Assembly: GCF_007743815.1 (NCBI RefSeq)
Contig: NZ_CP036265.1
Coordinates: 956,501 to 1,020,500 of the forward strand
Source: Alienimonas californiensis
GTDB taxonomy: Bacteria > Planctomycetota > Planctomycetia > Planctomycetales > Planctomycetaceae
Reading direction: 5' to 3'
DNA: 64,000 nucleotides
Shown here piece after piece: positions 52,953 through 62,429 of the stretch (positions are counted from its first letter, which is position 1; the number at the start of each line of letters is the position of its first letter). Position numbers and translations under genes: made by a program. The notes beneath the pieces were generated by a model. The model was not told the DNA's origin and searched no databases. It saw only the letters and a program-made list of their open reading frames with translations.

Positions 52953-54947
52953 GTGCCGCTCAACTTCGACATCGGCCTCACCCTCAGCGTGCTGGCCGCC
53001 TGCGTGGTCGCGCTGGTGGCGACGACCGCCGCCCCGGACGCCGTGCTGTGCGGCGGGTTGGTGTTGCTGGTCGCCTGCGGGGTGGTGCCGCTCAGCGGCA
53101 CCTACGGGGAGCCCGGGGCGCTGGACGGCCTGGGGAACCCGGGCCTGGCGGCGGTCGGCATTTTATTCGCGGTCGCCGAGGGACTGCGGCAGACCGGGGC
53201 CGTGGAATACGCCGGCCGCCAACTCCTGGGGCGGCCCTCCGGCACGACGAGTGCCGTACTGCGGGTGGCGGCGCCGGCGGCGTTCGTCAGCGCCTTTCTC
53301 AACAACACCCCCGTGGTCGCCGCGGCGCTGCCGGTCGTCAGCGACTGGGCGAAGCGCCACGGCATGAGCCCCAGCAAGGTGCTGATGCCGCTCTCCTTCG
53401 CCGCGGTGCTGGGGGGCATGTGCACGCTCATCGGCACGAGCACGCTGCTGGTGTTGAACGGGGAGCTGGTCAAGCTCCCCACGGCGGACGGCGGCACGCA
53501 CCCGGGCTTGGAATTATTCGACATCACCTGGGTCGGCCTGCCCTGCGCGGTGCTGGGGGTGGCGTTTCTGGCGGTCGCTTCGAAGTGGCTCCTGCCGGAC
53601 CGCACCCCGGCCGGGGCGAACCTCCGCGACACCCGCGAGTACGTCGTGGAGATGACCCTTCAACCCGATAGCCCGATGGTGGGCCAGACCGTCGAGGGCG
53701 CCGGCCTACGCCACCTGCCGGGGGCGTATTTATTGGAGATCGGCCGCGACGTGCCCGCCGATACGACCGGCAACGCGGCGGACGACGACGCCCCGCCCGG
53801 CGCCGCCGCGGGGCCGCCGCGGGCGCCGACGCACGTGGAGCAGGTCGTCGCCGCGGTCGGGCCGAACGAGCGCCTGCGGGCCGGCGACCGGCTGGTGTTC
53901 GTCGGCGCCGTGGACAGCGTGAAGGACCTCCGCCGCCTGCCCGGCCTCACCCCGGCGGCCGATCAGACCTTCAAGCTCGACACCCCCAGCGAGGGCCAGG
54001 GAGCCCGGCAACTGGTGGAGGCGGTCGTCTCCGACGGCTACCCGTTCCTGGATCGCACCGTCCGCGAGAGCCGGTTCCGCAGCCATTACAACGCCGCCAT
54101 CATCGCCGTGGCCCGCGGCGGAGAGCGGGTCGTCGGCAAGATCGGCGACATCCGCCTACGGCCCGGCGACACCCTGTTATTGGAAGCCCCGCCGGGTTTC
54201 GTGAAGCTGCGGCGGTTCGGCAAGCATTTCTTCCTGGTCTCCGGCGTGGCGGACAGCGTCCCCCCGCGGTTCCATAAAGCCTGGATCGCCCGCGTGATTC
54301 TGGCGGCGATGGTCGCGGCGATGTTCTTCGACGTCCCGCCGGCGTTGGCGGCGGCGATCGCCTGCGGGGCGATGATTTTTTCCCGCTGCCTGCTGATCAG
54401 CGAGGCCCGCCGGGCCGTCGACTGGAGCGTGCTCATCACCATGGCCGCCGGTCTGGGCCTGGGCGCCGCCCTGCAGAGCAGCGGCACCGACGACTACCTC
54501 GCCCACCACCTCACCGCCCTGGCGGGGCCCAACCCCTACGCCCAACTCGCGGTGACGTTCCTGCTGACCGCCGTGCTGGCGAACCTCATCACCGCCAAGG
54601 CCGCGGGCGTGCTGACCTTCGGCATCGCGTTGGCGGTGGCGAACGGATTGAACCTGAACCCGCTGCCGTTCGTGATCGCGGTGATGGCCGCCGCCAGCGG
54701 CGTGTTCGCCGGGCCGGTCGGCTTCCAGACGAACCTGATGGTCTACGGCCCCGGGGGTTATAAAACGAGCGATTACCTGCGACTGGGCCTCCCGCTGACG
54801 GCGCTGGTGTTCGCGGTGACGATGCTCGTCGTCCCGCAGGTCTGGCCCTTCGAGCCGGCGACCCCGGCCGCCGATCCGCCCCCGGCCGCCCGGGCCGAGG
54901 ACGACGGTGGGGCGCCGGCCACGGCGGTCGTCAATACCGGGGAATAG
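52953..54947 (+). CDS. SLC13 family permease with TrkA-C domains
   Basis: A 664-residue transporter of the SAC1/SLT type. N-terminal permease half (LAAVGILFAVAEGLRQTGAV, VSAFLNNTPVVAAALPVV, MCTLIGTSTLLVLNGELV), a cytoplasmic central region with two TrkA-C-like domains (EYVVEMTLQPDSPMVGQTVE; GERVVGKIGDIRLRPGDTLL), and a C-terminal permease half with FAGPVGFQTNLMVYGPGGYK. Sulfate transporters of this design exist, and the upstream PAP phosphatase supports sulfate as substrate, though this is inferred. GTG start 7 nt after the phosphatase stop. Its 3' end overlaps the convergent gene by 17 nt. Confidence 0.86.
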   Translation: MPLNFDIGLTLSVLAACVVALVATTAAPDAVLCGGLVLLVACGVVPLSGTYGEPGALDGLGNPGLAAVGILFAVAEGLRQTGAVEYAGRQLLGRPSGTTSAVLRVAAPAAFVSAFLNNTPVVAAALPVVSDWAKRHGMSPSKVLMPLSFAAVLGGMCTLIGTSTLLVLNGELVKLPTADGGTHPGLELFDITWVGLPCAVLGVAFLAVASKWLLPDRTPAGANLRDTREYVVEMTLQPDSPMVGQTVEGAGLRHLPGAYLLEIGRDVPADTTGNAADDDAPPGAAAGPPRAPTHVEQVVAAVGPNERLRAGDRLVFVGAVDSVKDLRRLPGLTPAADQTFKLDTPSEGQGARQLVEAVVSDGYPFLDRTVRESRFRSHYNAAIIAVARGGERVVGKIGDIRLRPGDTLLLEAPPGFVKLRRFGKHFFLVSGVADSVPPRFHKAWIARVILAAMVAAMFFDVPPALAAAIACGAMIFSRCLLISEARRAVDWSVLITMAAGLGLGAALQSSGTDDYLAHHLTALAGPNPYAQLAVTFLLTAVLANLITAKAAGVLTFGIALAVANGLNLNPLPFVIAVMAAASGVFAGPVGFQTNLMVYGPGGYKTSDYLRLGLPLTALVFAVTMLVVPQVWPFEPATPAADPPPAARAEDDGGAPATAVVNTGE

Positions 54948-56538
54948 CCGTCGAGCCGCTGCCGGCCGGGGTGCCGAACGGGTCGCCGCCGGCCGGATGG
55001 GCGCCGAACGGGTCGCCGCCGGCCGGAGCGGGCTTGGCGCGGAGGGCGACGTTGTCCAGCCCCTCGCCGGACAGCAGCTTGAGGGTCTCCTGCACCGCTC
55101 GGGAGGGCACATTCCGTTCGGCCTCGATGACGACCCGGCGTTGCGGAGCGGTCGTCGCCAGATTCTTCAACGCCACGCGGATGCGTTCGGGGGTGAGGCC
55201 CTCCTCGCCGTCGATCGAGAGAATGCCGTTCGGGCCCACCACAATGGTCAGAGACGAAGTCTCGGCGCCGCTCGGCGCCGCGGCAGTCGGCACGCCGGGT
55301 GCCGCAGCGTCCCAGCCGCGTTCCTCGGCGCTGCGGCGGAGCGAGTCGAGCAGTTCCTCGATCTGGCGGTGCACCGCCGCGGTCTGCCGAACGGCCAGCA
55401 GGCCGTTGAAGTGCTCGATGGAGCCGCCCTGCCCGTCCGTGATCAGCCACGGCCCGCCGAACGCCTCGCCGCCGGTGACGGACAGAATCATGTTTACCAG
55501 ATCGTCCGCCGCCCCGGCCGGCAGTCCCGTGCTCGGCCGTCCGGCCCCGAACCCGCCCATTCCGCCGCCCATTCCGCCACCCATCCCTTCGCCGAACTGG
55601 TTCTGAACCGGCGGCAGGCTGAACATCCCGCCCCCGCCCTCCTGCCCGCCGCCGAACGCGCCCGGGACGCCGCCGAGACCGCCGGCGGGCGACGTCCGCA
55701 CGTCGGCCAACAGATCGCGGACGTTATAGATGCGGGTTTCCAGATTTCGTCCTGCCGCCTCCTGCGTGGTGATATACAGAATGCCGTTCCGGGGCATGGC
55801 GGCGAGAGAGGCGTCACTGATTGTGGACAGCAAAACGTCCAACGCCGTCCGCAGCGAATACCCGCTCAACTTCGGCGGGTTCTCGATCGGCAGGTCTCGC
55901 AAATCGATCCCCTCCGGGTTGAGGGTACGCTGGTCCGGCAGGATGACGATGTTGTGCTGCGCGGCAAGACCGTCGAGCGCCTCGGCGATCGTATCCCCTG
56001 GGCGCGCGTCGAGTTCCGTCGGGGCGTTCAGGGCCTTCTCCAACGCCGCCATCTTCGCCTCGTCCGGCGAGGCGGCGGGCGGCTGGCTCCTCGCTCCGTC
56101 CGCGAACGGGTCGCCCGCGGGATCGGCGGCGGCCTGTTCCGGCCCGGCCTGCTGCGGGTCCGACTCCTCCTGAGCCAGGGCCGGTCCCGGCGGGGCGAGG
56201 GCCCGGTTGGGCGGGGCGAATAAATAGGCGACGGCGATGCCGCAGGCGAGGGTCGCGGCGGCGGAGGCGGTGACGCGCATGAGAGTCTTTCGACGGCGGC
56301 GACGGGCGAGAAGGGTGAACGCGTACGACATCTGCGACGCCAGCCCCGCGGCGTCGCCGAACTCCTCCAACGCCCGCTCAATCGCGGCGGCCCGGGGCAG
56401 GCCGTCGGCGGTGAGCTCTTCCAGGCGGGTCTCGAGATGGTCCCGCAGTTCGTCCGCCAGTTCCGCCCGCCGGCCCGGCTTGAGCCGCAGCCGGGCGAAC
56501 AGCGTCTTGAAGTAGGCGTCGAACTCCTCGGCGGGCAC
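54931..56538 (-). CDS. Membrane protein with HAAS, STN-like and ExbD-like regions
   Basis: A 535-residue protein with an unusual order of parts. Residues ~1-70 form a HAAS-type permease-prefix domain (LKPGRRAELADELRDHLETR, AAAIERALEEFGDAAGLASQ), followed by a membrane helix (VTASAAATLACGIAVAYLF), a secretin-type STN-like region (EALDGLAAQHNIVILPDQRT, SGYSLRTALDVLLSTI), a Gly/Met-rich linker, and a C-terminal region like the ExbD/TolR periplasmic domain (LTIVVGPNGILSIDGEEGLT, RRVVIEAERNVPSRAVQETL). GTG start at 56538 has AGAGGAG ahead. It follows padR by 12 nt, a common pairing for HAAS proteins. Role unknown. Confidence 0.68.
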   Translation of the reverse strand: MPAEEFDAYFKTLFARLRLKPGRRAELADELRDHLETRLEELTADGLPRAAAIERALEEFGDAAGLASQMSYAFTLLARRRRRKTLMRVTASAAATLACGIAVAYLFAPPNRALAPPGPALAQEESDPQQAGPEQAAADPAGDPFADGARSQPPAASPDEAKMAALEKALNAPTELDARPGDTIAEALDGLAAQHNIVILPDQRTLNPEGIDLRDLPIENPPKLSGYSLRTALDVLLSTISDASLAAMPRNGILYITTQEAAGRNLETRIYNVRDLLADVRTSPAGGLGGVPGAFGGGQEGGGGMFSLPPVQNQFGEGMGGGMGGGMGGFGAGRPSTGLPAGAADDLVNMILSVTGGEAFGGPWLITDGQGGSIEHFNGLLAVRQTAAVHRQIEELLDSLRRSAEERGWDAAAPGVPTAAAPSGAETSSLTIVVGPNGILSIDGEEGLTPERIRVALKNLATTAPQRRVVIEAERNVPSRAVQETLKLLSGEGLDNVALRAKPAPAGGDPFGAHPAGGDPFGTPAGSGSTAIPRY

Positions 56539-56550
56539 GATCCGCTCCTC

Positions 56551-56934
56551 TCAGGCCGGTTTGGGGGCGAGGACCGGCGGACCGACGGCCGGTTCCAGCA
56601 GCCCGCGGACCATCTCCGCATAGGCGTACCACTGGGCGGCGCGGTCGGTCAGCTTGCCGCGGCCAGCGGCGGTCAGCGCGTACCACTTCCGGCGGCGCCC
56701 CTCCTCGGTCCGCCAGTCCGCGGCGATCAGCCCGTCCGCCTCCAACCGGTGCAGCAGCGGATACAGGGTCCCGGGATTCGCCTCCACCAATCCCCCGCTG
56801 GCGGCCCGTAACCGCTGCTGAACGGCCAGCCCGTAAGCCGGCCCCTCCGCCAGCGTCGCCAGGGCCATCAAATCGAGACTGCCCCGCACCAGGTCCGGGG
56901 AGAGTCGTTCGGGAGACGCGTTCGGCGAGGCCAT
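56551..56934 (-). CDS. PadR family transcriptional regulator
   Basis: A 127-residue winged-helix regulator: LVRGSLDLMALATLAEGPAY, GLAVQQRLRAASGGLVEANP, GTLYPLLHRLEADGLIAADW and GRRRKWYALTAAGRGKL. ATG at 56934 is chosen as the PadR N-terminus; a longer frame crosses the promoter. PadR proteins repress nearby genes; the HAAS protein gene directly downstream and the CGATATCGC motifs upstream fit self-regulation. Confidence 0.9.
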   Translation of the reverse strand: MASPNASPERLSPDLVRGSLDLMALATLAEGPAYGLAVQQRLRAASGGLVEANPGTLYPLLHRLEADGLIAADWRTEEGRRRKWYALTAAGRGKLTDRAAQWYAYAEMVRGLLEPAVGPPVLAPKPA

Positions 56935-56964
56935 TCGCGGGCCTTTGGGAAAGGCGAAGGCGCC

Positions 56965-57024
56965 CGATATCGCGTGGCGATTGCGGGCGCGGAAGGTTGA
57001 CGATATCGCCTCGCGACATCGCGA
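56965..57024. promoter_or_regulatory. Repeated CGATATCGC boxes, probable PadR operator
   Basis: CGATATCGC occurs at 56965-56973 and 57001-57009, and CGACATCGC at 57014-57022 within TCGCGA-CA-TCGCGA. They lie between padR and cydA, upstream of padR. AT-centered dyads of this type are known PadR operators, so autoregulation is likely; control of cydA from the same site is possible. Confidence 0.65.
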
Positions 57025-57192
57025 GCAAGACGCCGTCCGAAAAACTCTTCCCGGCGGAACGGAGACGCTTCGGCCCCGCGTCATTCTGCCCCGCGGGCGG
57101 CGGGGCGGTTGATCGGAACGCGGCGACGCCGACATTGGAATCGGCGTCGGCGGACGCACCCCGCGGCCCGCCCCGCCGGGAGGAACGCCGCG

Positions 57193-58713
57193 ATGGACGT
57201 CCTGCTGTTGAGCCGACTGCAGTTCGCGCTCACCATCATGTTCCATTATTTATTCCCCCCGCTCACCATCGGGTTGAGCGTGGTGATGGTGTATCTGGAA
57301 GGGATGCACCTGTGGACGAAGGACGGGCGGTATCACGCCGCGGCGAAGTTCTGGACGGGGCTGTTCGGGGCGACGTTCGCGCTGGGGGTCGTCACGGGGA
57401 TCGTGATGGAGTTTGAGTTCGGCACGAACTGGGCCGCCTACAGCCGCTACGTGGGCGACGTCTTCGGCAGCGCGCTGGCTGCGGAGGGCATCTTCGCCTT
57501 CTTTTTAGAAAGCGGATTTCTGGCGGTGCTGCTGTTCGGCTGGGATCGGGTGGGACCGAAAACGCACTTCTTCGCTACCTGCATGGTCTGCCTCGGCGGG
57601 ATGTTCAGCGCCGTCTGGATCGTGATCGCCAACAGTTGGCAGCAGACGCCCGCCGGCTTCGCCCTGGTGGAACGGGAGATCAACGGCATCGTTTATCAAC
57701 GGGCGGAGATCACCGATTTCTGGGCGATGCTGACGAACCCCTCCGCCGCCCACCGGCTGATTCACGTGTATCTCGGATCGTTCGTCCTCGGCGCGTTCTT
57801 CGTGCTGAGCGTCAGCGCCTGGTATCTGTTAAAGAACCGACACGCGGAGTTCGCCCGCCGCAGCTTCACCGGGGGGCTGCTCCTCGCCACGACGGCCAGC
57901 CTCGCCCAGCTCGTCAGCGGTCATCTTCAGGCTCAGAACGTCGCGGAGCACCAGCCGGCGAAGCTCGCGGCGTTCGAGGGGCTGTATCGAACCGAGCAGC
58001 CGGCCCCGCTGTACCTGTTCGGCTGGCCGGACGACGAGCGGCGGGAGGTGCGGTTCGGCCTCGCCGTGCCGGGCGGGTTGTCCTTTTTAGTTCACGAAGA
58101 CTTCGAGACCGCCGTCCCCGGGCTGGACGACCTCAAAGAGGACTACGGCGAGCCGCCGGTCTGGATCACCTTTCAGACCTATCACCTGATGGTGGCGATC
58201 GGCATGCTGTTTATCGGCGCCACCCTGCTGACCAGTTGGTGGCGCTGGCGGGGGACGCTGTGGGAGAAGAAATGGGTGTTGCGGTTCTACGTGGGCGCCG
58301 TGGCGCTGGCGTTTCTCGCCAACGAGGCCGGCTGGGTCGCCGCGGAGGTCGGGCGGCAGCCGTGGGTCGTCTATCCGTCGCTGATCGACGGGGAGCTGAT
58401 GGGCGGATTGCGAACCAGCGACGCCCTCTCCGAAGCGGTCGAGGCGAGCCAGGTGCTGTGGTCGATTATTATGTTCGCGCTGATCGATCTGCTGCTGTTC
58501 GCGGTGTGGGTCTCGGTATTGCATACGAAGATCACGCGCGGCCCGGACTGGGATTTTCCCGAGTCGGCGGCCGCCGAGGGCAATATGAAGGGGCTGCTCG
58601 ACGCCGCCGCGGACCGACCGGACCATGATCGGTCGCTGACCGAGGCGAAGGACGGCGGGAGGGAAAATGAGGGAGGAGGGAGGAGAGACGGCTCCCCGCC
58701 CGGAACTTCTTAA
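57193..58713 (+). CDS. cydA: Cytochrome bd ubiquinol oxidase subunit I
   Basis: A 506-residue CydA. Heme ligand His18 ([15 protein letters not shown]), acidic Glu in [14 protein letters not shown], heme ligand His191 ([11 protein letters not shown]) and Met in [11 protein letters not shown] are present, with [18 protein letters not shown] near the end. At the position of an Arg in E. coli CydA next to the Met ligand, a His is seen. The quinone loop is short. A strong ribosome site GGGAGGAA lies 7 nt ahead of ATG 57193. Charged C-terminal tail (residues ~460-506). Forms the oxidase with cydB, 51 nt downstream; it reduces O2 at high affinity without pumping. Confidence 0.92.
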   Translation: MDVLLLSRLQFALTIMFHYLFPPLTIGLSVVMVYLEGMHLWTKDGRYHAAAKFWTGLFGATFALGVVTGIVMEFEFGTNWAAYSRYVGDVFGSALAAEGIFAFFLESGFLAVLLFGWDRVGPKTHFFATCMVCLGGMFSAVWIVIANSWQQTPAGFALVEREINGIVYQRAEITDFWAMLTNPSAAHRLIHVYLGSFVLGAFFVLSVSAWYLLKNRHAEFARRSFTGGLLLATTASLAQLVSGHLQAQNVAEHQPAKLAAFEGLYRTEQPAPLYLFGWPDDERREVRFGLAVPGGLSFLVHEDFETAVPGLDDLKEDYGEPPVWITFQTYHLMVAIGMLFIGATLLTSWWRWRGTLWEKKWVLRFYVGAVALAFLANEAGWVAAEVGRQPWVVYPSLIDGELMGGLRTSDALSEAVEASQVLWSIIMFALIDLLLFAVWVSVLHTKITRGPDWDFPESAAAEGNMKGLLDAAADRPDHDRSLTEAKDGGRENEGGGRRDGSPPGTS

Positions 58714-58764
58714 ATTCGGCCCGTTCTTTCCCCCTCACTCTTCACCCCTCACTCCTCCCCCGCA

Positions 58765-59787
58765 ATGGACCTCGGCACCCTCTGGTTCTGGCTGCTCGGC
58801 GTGCTCCTGGCGGGGTATGCGGTGCTGGACGGGTTCGATCTGGGGGTGGGCATCCTGCACCCGCTGGCGAAGAGCGACGAAGATCGAAACGTGCTGGTCA
58901 AAACGATCGGCCCGCTGTGGGACGGCAATGAGGTCTGGCTGGTCACGTTCGGCGGGGCGCTATTCGCCGCCTTCCCGGAGGCCTACGCGACGGCGTTCAG
59001 TGGATTTTACGTCCCGTTTATGCTGTTGCTGTTCGCCCTGATCTTTCGGGCGGTGAGCGTCGAGTTCCGCCATAAGTTCGCCCACCGCCGCTGGCGGCGG
59101 GTCTGCGACTGGGGGTTCACGCTCAGCAGTTCGCTGGCGGCGCTGCTGTTCGGCACCGCGGTGGGGGCGAGCATCGATGGCGTCCCGCTGAACGCCCGCG
59201 GCATCTTCGTCGGCTCGCTGGTCGACGAATTGTCGCCGTACGCCCTGTTGATCGGCGGCCTGGCCGTCGCCGCGTTCGCCCTGCACGGGGCGATGTTCCT
59301 GCGATTGAAGACGATCGGCGAGTTGCGGGAGCGCATCACCCGCTGGGCGTGGGGCTGTTACTGGATTTATCTGGCGGCGTTCCTCCTCGCCACCGGCCTG
59401 ACGCTGGCGTTCGTGCCGCACGCCACCCGCAACTTCCAGGGCTTCCCGTGGGCCGGGCTGGTGGTCGTGTTGAACCTGCTGGCGCTGGCGAACGTCCCCC
59501 GCTGCCTGATGCGGGACCGGCCGCGGGAAGGCTTTCTCAGCAGCGGCGGGACGATCGCGGCACTGGTGTTTTTGTTCGGGGTCGCCCTTTATCCCAACAT
59601 GATCGTCTCGAACCCGAACCCGGCCCACAGCCTGACGATCGAGAACGCCGCCAGCAGCGATTCGACGCTGGCCCTGATGGCCGGCATCGCCGCGATCGGC
59701 CTGCCGTTCATCGCGGCGTATACGTTTATCGTCTATTGGACCTTCCGCGGCCCGGTCACCCCGGAGGACGCGGCCACCCACCACTAA
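58765..59787 (+). CDS. cydB: Cytochrome bd ubiquinol oxidase subunit II
   Basis: A 340-residue CydB: MDLGTLWFWLLGVLLAGYAV, LDGFDLGVGILHPLAKSDED, WDGNEVWLVTFGGALFAAFP and FRAVSVEFRHKFAHRRWR are diagnostic. It pairs with CydA upstream. The CDS stop (TAA at 59785) is supplied by palindromic element copy 8. No small CydX-type gene is seen in the 51-nt gap. Confidence 0.93.
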   Translation: MDLGTLWFWLLGVLLAGYAVLDGFDLGVGILHPLAKSDEDRNVLVKTIGPLWDGNEVWLVTFGGALFAAFPEAYATAFSGFYVPFMLLLFALIFRAVSVEFRHKFAHRRWRRVCDWGFTLSSSLAALLFGTAVGASIDGVPLNARGIFVGSLVDELSPYALLIGGLAVAAFALHGAMFLRLKTIGELRERITRWAWGCYWIYLAAFLLATGLTLAFVPHATRNFQGFPWAGLVVVLNLLALANVPRCLMRDRPREGFLSSGGTIAALVFLFGVALYPNMIVSNPNPAHSLTIENAASSDSTLALMAGIAAIGLPFIAAYTFIVYWTFRGPVTPEDAATHH

Positions 59788-59860
59788 CCCGAAGCGTCAG
59801 CGAGGGCCGCGAAGTCCGGCCACGGTTGCTCGATAACAGCCCTCGCTGACGCGTCGGGTT
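59786..59860. repeat. Palindromic intergenic element, copy 8
   Basis: Arms 59786-59806 and 59840-59860 with one mismatch (GCGTCGGG for GCTTCGGG), 33-nt loop. It begins inside the cydB stop codon and fills the convergent gap before the HlyD-like gene. Confidence 0.92.
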
Positions 59861-59875
59861 GGTGAGGAATTGGCC

Positions 59876-62230
59876 TCACCACCACAACCGGGTGCGGGCG
59901 GCGTCGATTAGGTCGTGCAGCCAGACGTAGCCCAAAGCCCGCTCGCCGCAGCGGATGCGGGCCACGACCGTCGCCCCGGGGCGGGTGCGGACGTCGAACG
60001 CCGCCGGCCCCTCGATCCGCACGCCGATCGGGGCGAACACCCGCACGCTGGGCTCCACGCCGCCGGCCCCGGCGCCCGCGGGGCCGGCGGCGTGGGGTTC
60101 GACCGTCGGGTCGAGGCGGCTCGCCGTCGTGGTATAGGTCGGGCCGGGGTCCGCAGCGAGCAGATACGTCACCGGCAGCGCCAGCGGTTCATTCCCGCCG
60201 TTCGCCTCCCGCTGCTCCGCGGCGGCGTCCAGCAGGGGCCCGGCGTGGCGGTCGGGGACGAATAATTCCAGGCGCCAGGGGCCGGCGGTGTCGGCGACGG
60301 TCATTAGACGGGCCCCCCGCGGGACTGGCCGGCCGGGCAAGCGTTCGGTGAGGCCCCACGTCAGCACCCGGCCGGCGATGGGGCTGGTCACCGTGAGTTC
60401 CTGCTGCTGGGCCTCCAACAGTTCGGCCTGCACGGCGAGGTGGGCCAGCCGTTCGACCAGTTCCCGCTCCTCCGCGGCGAGGCGACCGGCCCCTTCCCCG
60501 CCGCCGGTCCCCGGAACCCGGGCGGCGGCGCCGGCGGCTCGTTCGGCCCGTACCGCGGCGAGCCGCTGGACGGCGGTGTCGGCCTCGCCGGCCAGTTCCT
60601 CGGCCCGCAGTTCCAGGGTGGGGTCGGCGAGGACCGCCAGCACGTCGCCGGCCTGCACGGGGCTGTCGTGCTGCACCTTCAAGTCCCGCACGATGCCGTC
60701 GCGGGGGGCGAAGACGTCCCGGGAGACGACCGGCACCAGCCGGCCCCGGGCCGTCACGTCGAACGGGGCCTGAACCCACACCAGGGCCGCCGCCAGCCCC
60801 GCGACGGCCAGCGCCAGCGGGACGGTCCACGGCAGCCGGGTGCGTCGCAGCGGGGCCGTCAGCCAGCGGACCGTGCGCCCCAGCGGACCGCGGCGGGCGG
60901 AGCGGGCCCGGGCCAGGGCGGCGGCGGCGTGCGGGGCGAGGGCCTCCAGCGCCGCGACCGCCTCCGCGGGCCGGTCGGCGGCCGGCTCTTTGGACTGGGG
61001 GAAGAGGTCCGCGATCAGCACGCCCACCGGGGCGCCGTGGGTCTCCGGGTCGTGGCCGGGGTCGCGGAGCACGACGATCTCCGTGCGGGCGGCGCCGCTT
61101 TCGGAGAGGTGATCGGCGAAGGCCCCGGCCACCTTCAACGCGGCCCGCCGGGCGCGGCGGGTTCCGCCGGCGGGGGGTAGCTCTTCGCCCGAGGAGAACC
61201 GATCCCGGCCGGCGGCCCGGGCGCCGCGGAGGGCGGCGACGGCCAGTTGCTCCAGCGAACGCACCCCGCCGGCCCGGCGGTCGAGCACGGCGGCGTCGCT
61301 GATCGCCCGCACCCGCACGTTGCCCCCCCCGAAGGCCCCGCCCCCCAGCCAGCCGCTGGCCGGGGCGGCGACGGCCAGGCGGTCGGCGCCCGTCGCGGCC
61401 CGCCCGCCGTCGGCGAGCAGGCGCTCCGTCGCGGCGAGATCGCCGGCGGCGTGCAGCCGGGCCGCGAACGCCGCCGCCGCCCGCTGCCGGGCCAGTTCCT
61501 CCCGCAACCGGGCGACCTCCCGCCGGGTGCGGGCCTCCTCCCAGATCTCCGCGAAGGCCCGCACGGCCTCCAGGGCCAACGCCTCCCCGCCGCCGACCTC
61601 CGCCGGGTCGAACGCCGCCTCCAGCACCGCCCCCGCGGTCCCCCCCGCCCCGCCCCCGCCGGCCGCGATTGGGCAGAGGGCGAGAGCGAAGCGGGTCGGG
61701 TTGCCGTCGCCGGGATCGTCCGCGTCGGCGTCTTCGTTGCCAGCACCGGGGGCGAGCGGCGGGACCAGCGCCGGCGGTCGCCCGGAGGCGGCGGCGATCA
61801 GACCGGCACGTTCCGGGGCGTCGGCCAGCGCCCCGCTGACGGCAGAGCGGCGGGCGGTTCGTCCCTCCCGGGCGTCCCCCGTCACGTCCCAGATCGCGGC
61901 GCCGGCGGCCCGGGAACCGCGGCAGAGGCGATTGAGAAACGCCGCCTCCACCGCGGCGGCCGGCAGATCGGCCCGCACCAGCGCGGCGGCTTCATCCAGC
62001 ATCCGTTCCACGTCCGCCCAGCCGCCGGGGGGCGGGGCGACGGCGACGGACGCCCCCTCCGCCGACCCGCGACGCGGGGACGAGCCGGCGGCGGACGGGG
62101 CGACGCTCAGGGCGGCGACTCGGGGGAGAAAAGCGGCGGGGGCGAAGGAACGGGCGCGAAGCCGGCCGACGCCATCCTGCCCGAGTCCGCCGACGGCGCA
62201 AACCTCGCCCGTGGCGGCTGCGGCCTGCAT
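59876..62230 (-). CDS. HlyD/RND-type periplasmic adaptor with large N-terminal region
   Basis: A 784-residue protein. The N-terminal ~440 residues form a soluble region with Ala-rich segments and a possible GAF-like part (GPLLLI-type strings are absent; RFALALCPIAAGGGGAGGTA, EALALEAVRAFAEIWEEART). A membrane helix (TVPLALAVAGLAAALVWVQA, about residue 474) precedes an adaptor domain: DVFAPRDGIVRDLKVQHDSP, VQAGDVLAVLADPTLELRAE, coiled-coil with LLEAQQQELTVTSPIAGRVL, and GARLMTVADTAGPWRLELFV. Divergent TolC-type gene at 62430 fits an export system. The N-terminal part is unusual for HlyD proteins; role unknown. Confidence 0.75.
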   Translation of the reverse strand: MQAAAATGEVCAVGGLGQDGVGRLRARSFAPAAFLPRVAALSVAPSAAGSSPRRGSAEGASVAVAPPPGGWADVERMLDEAAALVRADLPAAAVEAAFLNRLCRGSRAAGAAIWDVTGDAREGRTARRSAVSGALADAPERAGLIAAASGRPPALVPPLAPGAGNEDADADDPGDGNPTRFALALCPIAAGGGGAGGTAGAVLEAAFDPAEVGGGEALALEAVRAFAEIWEEARTRREVARLREELARQRAAAAFAARLHAAGDLAATERLLADGGRAATGADRLAVAAPASGWLGGGAFGGGNVRVRAISDAAVLDRRAGGVRSLEQLAVAALRGARAAGRDRFSSGEELPPAGGTRRARRAALKVAGAFADHLSESGAARTEIVVLRDPGHDPETHGAPVGVLIADLFPQSKEPAADRPAEAVAALEALAPHAAAALARARSARRGPLGRTVRWLTAPLRRTRLPWTVPLALAVAGLAAALVWVQAPFDVTARGRLVPVVSRDVFAPRDGIVRDLKVQHDSPVQAGDVLAVLADPTLELRAEELAGEADTAVQRLAAVRAERAAGAAARVPGTGGGEGAGRLAAEERELVERLAHLAVQAELLEAQQQELTVTSPIAGRVLTWGLTERLPGRPVPRGARLMTVADTAGPWRLELFVPDRHAGPLLDAAAEQREANGGNEPLALPVTYLLAADPGPTYTTTASRLDPTVEPHAAGPAGAGAGGVEPSVRVFAPIGVRIEGPAAFDVRTRPGATVVARIRCGERALGYVWLHDLIDAARTRLWW

Positions 62231-62429
62231 CGTTAATAGGGATCAAAACTGGACGGAAGCGTCCCCGCAGTCCCCCGCGGCGCCGCACCCCCGGCGACCC
62301 TGCCGGCTGTTCCGATCAATCTAATTGTCGGGGAGACCGTTCCGGTGAAGCCGGTTCCTCCGGTCGCCCGATCTTCTGGAAAGTCTGCGGCCCCGCCGCA
62401 CCGCCGTGCATCCTCCTTCGACCGTTCTC
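62231..62429. promoter_or_regulatory. Divergent promoter region of the adaptor and TolC genes
   Basis: This 199-bp gap contains AT-richer patches (TTAATAGGGATCAAAACT near 62233 and GATCAATCTAATTG near 62315) that may hold promoters for both directions. No palindrome or sequence repeat is seen. Confidence 0.5.
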
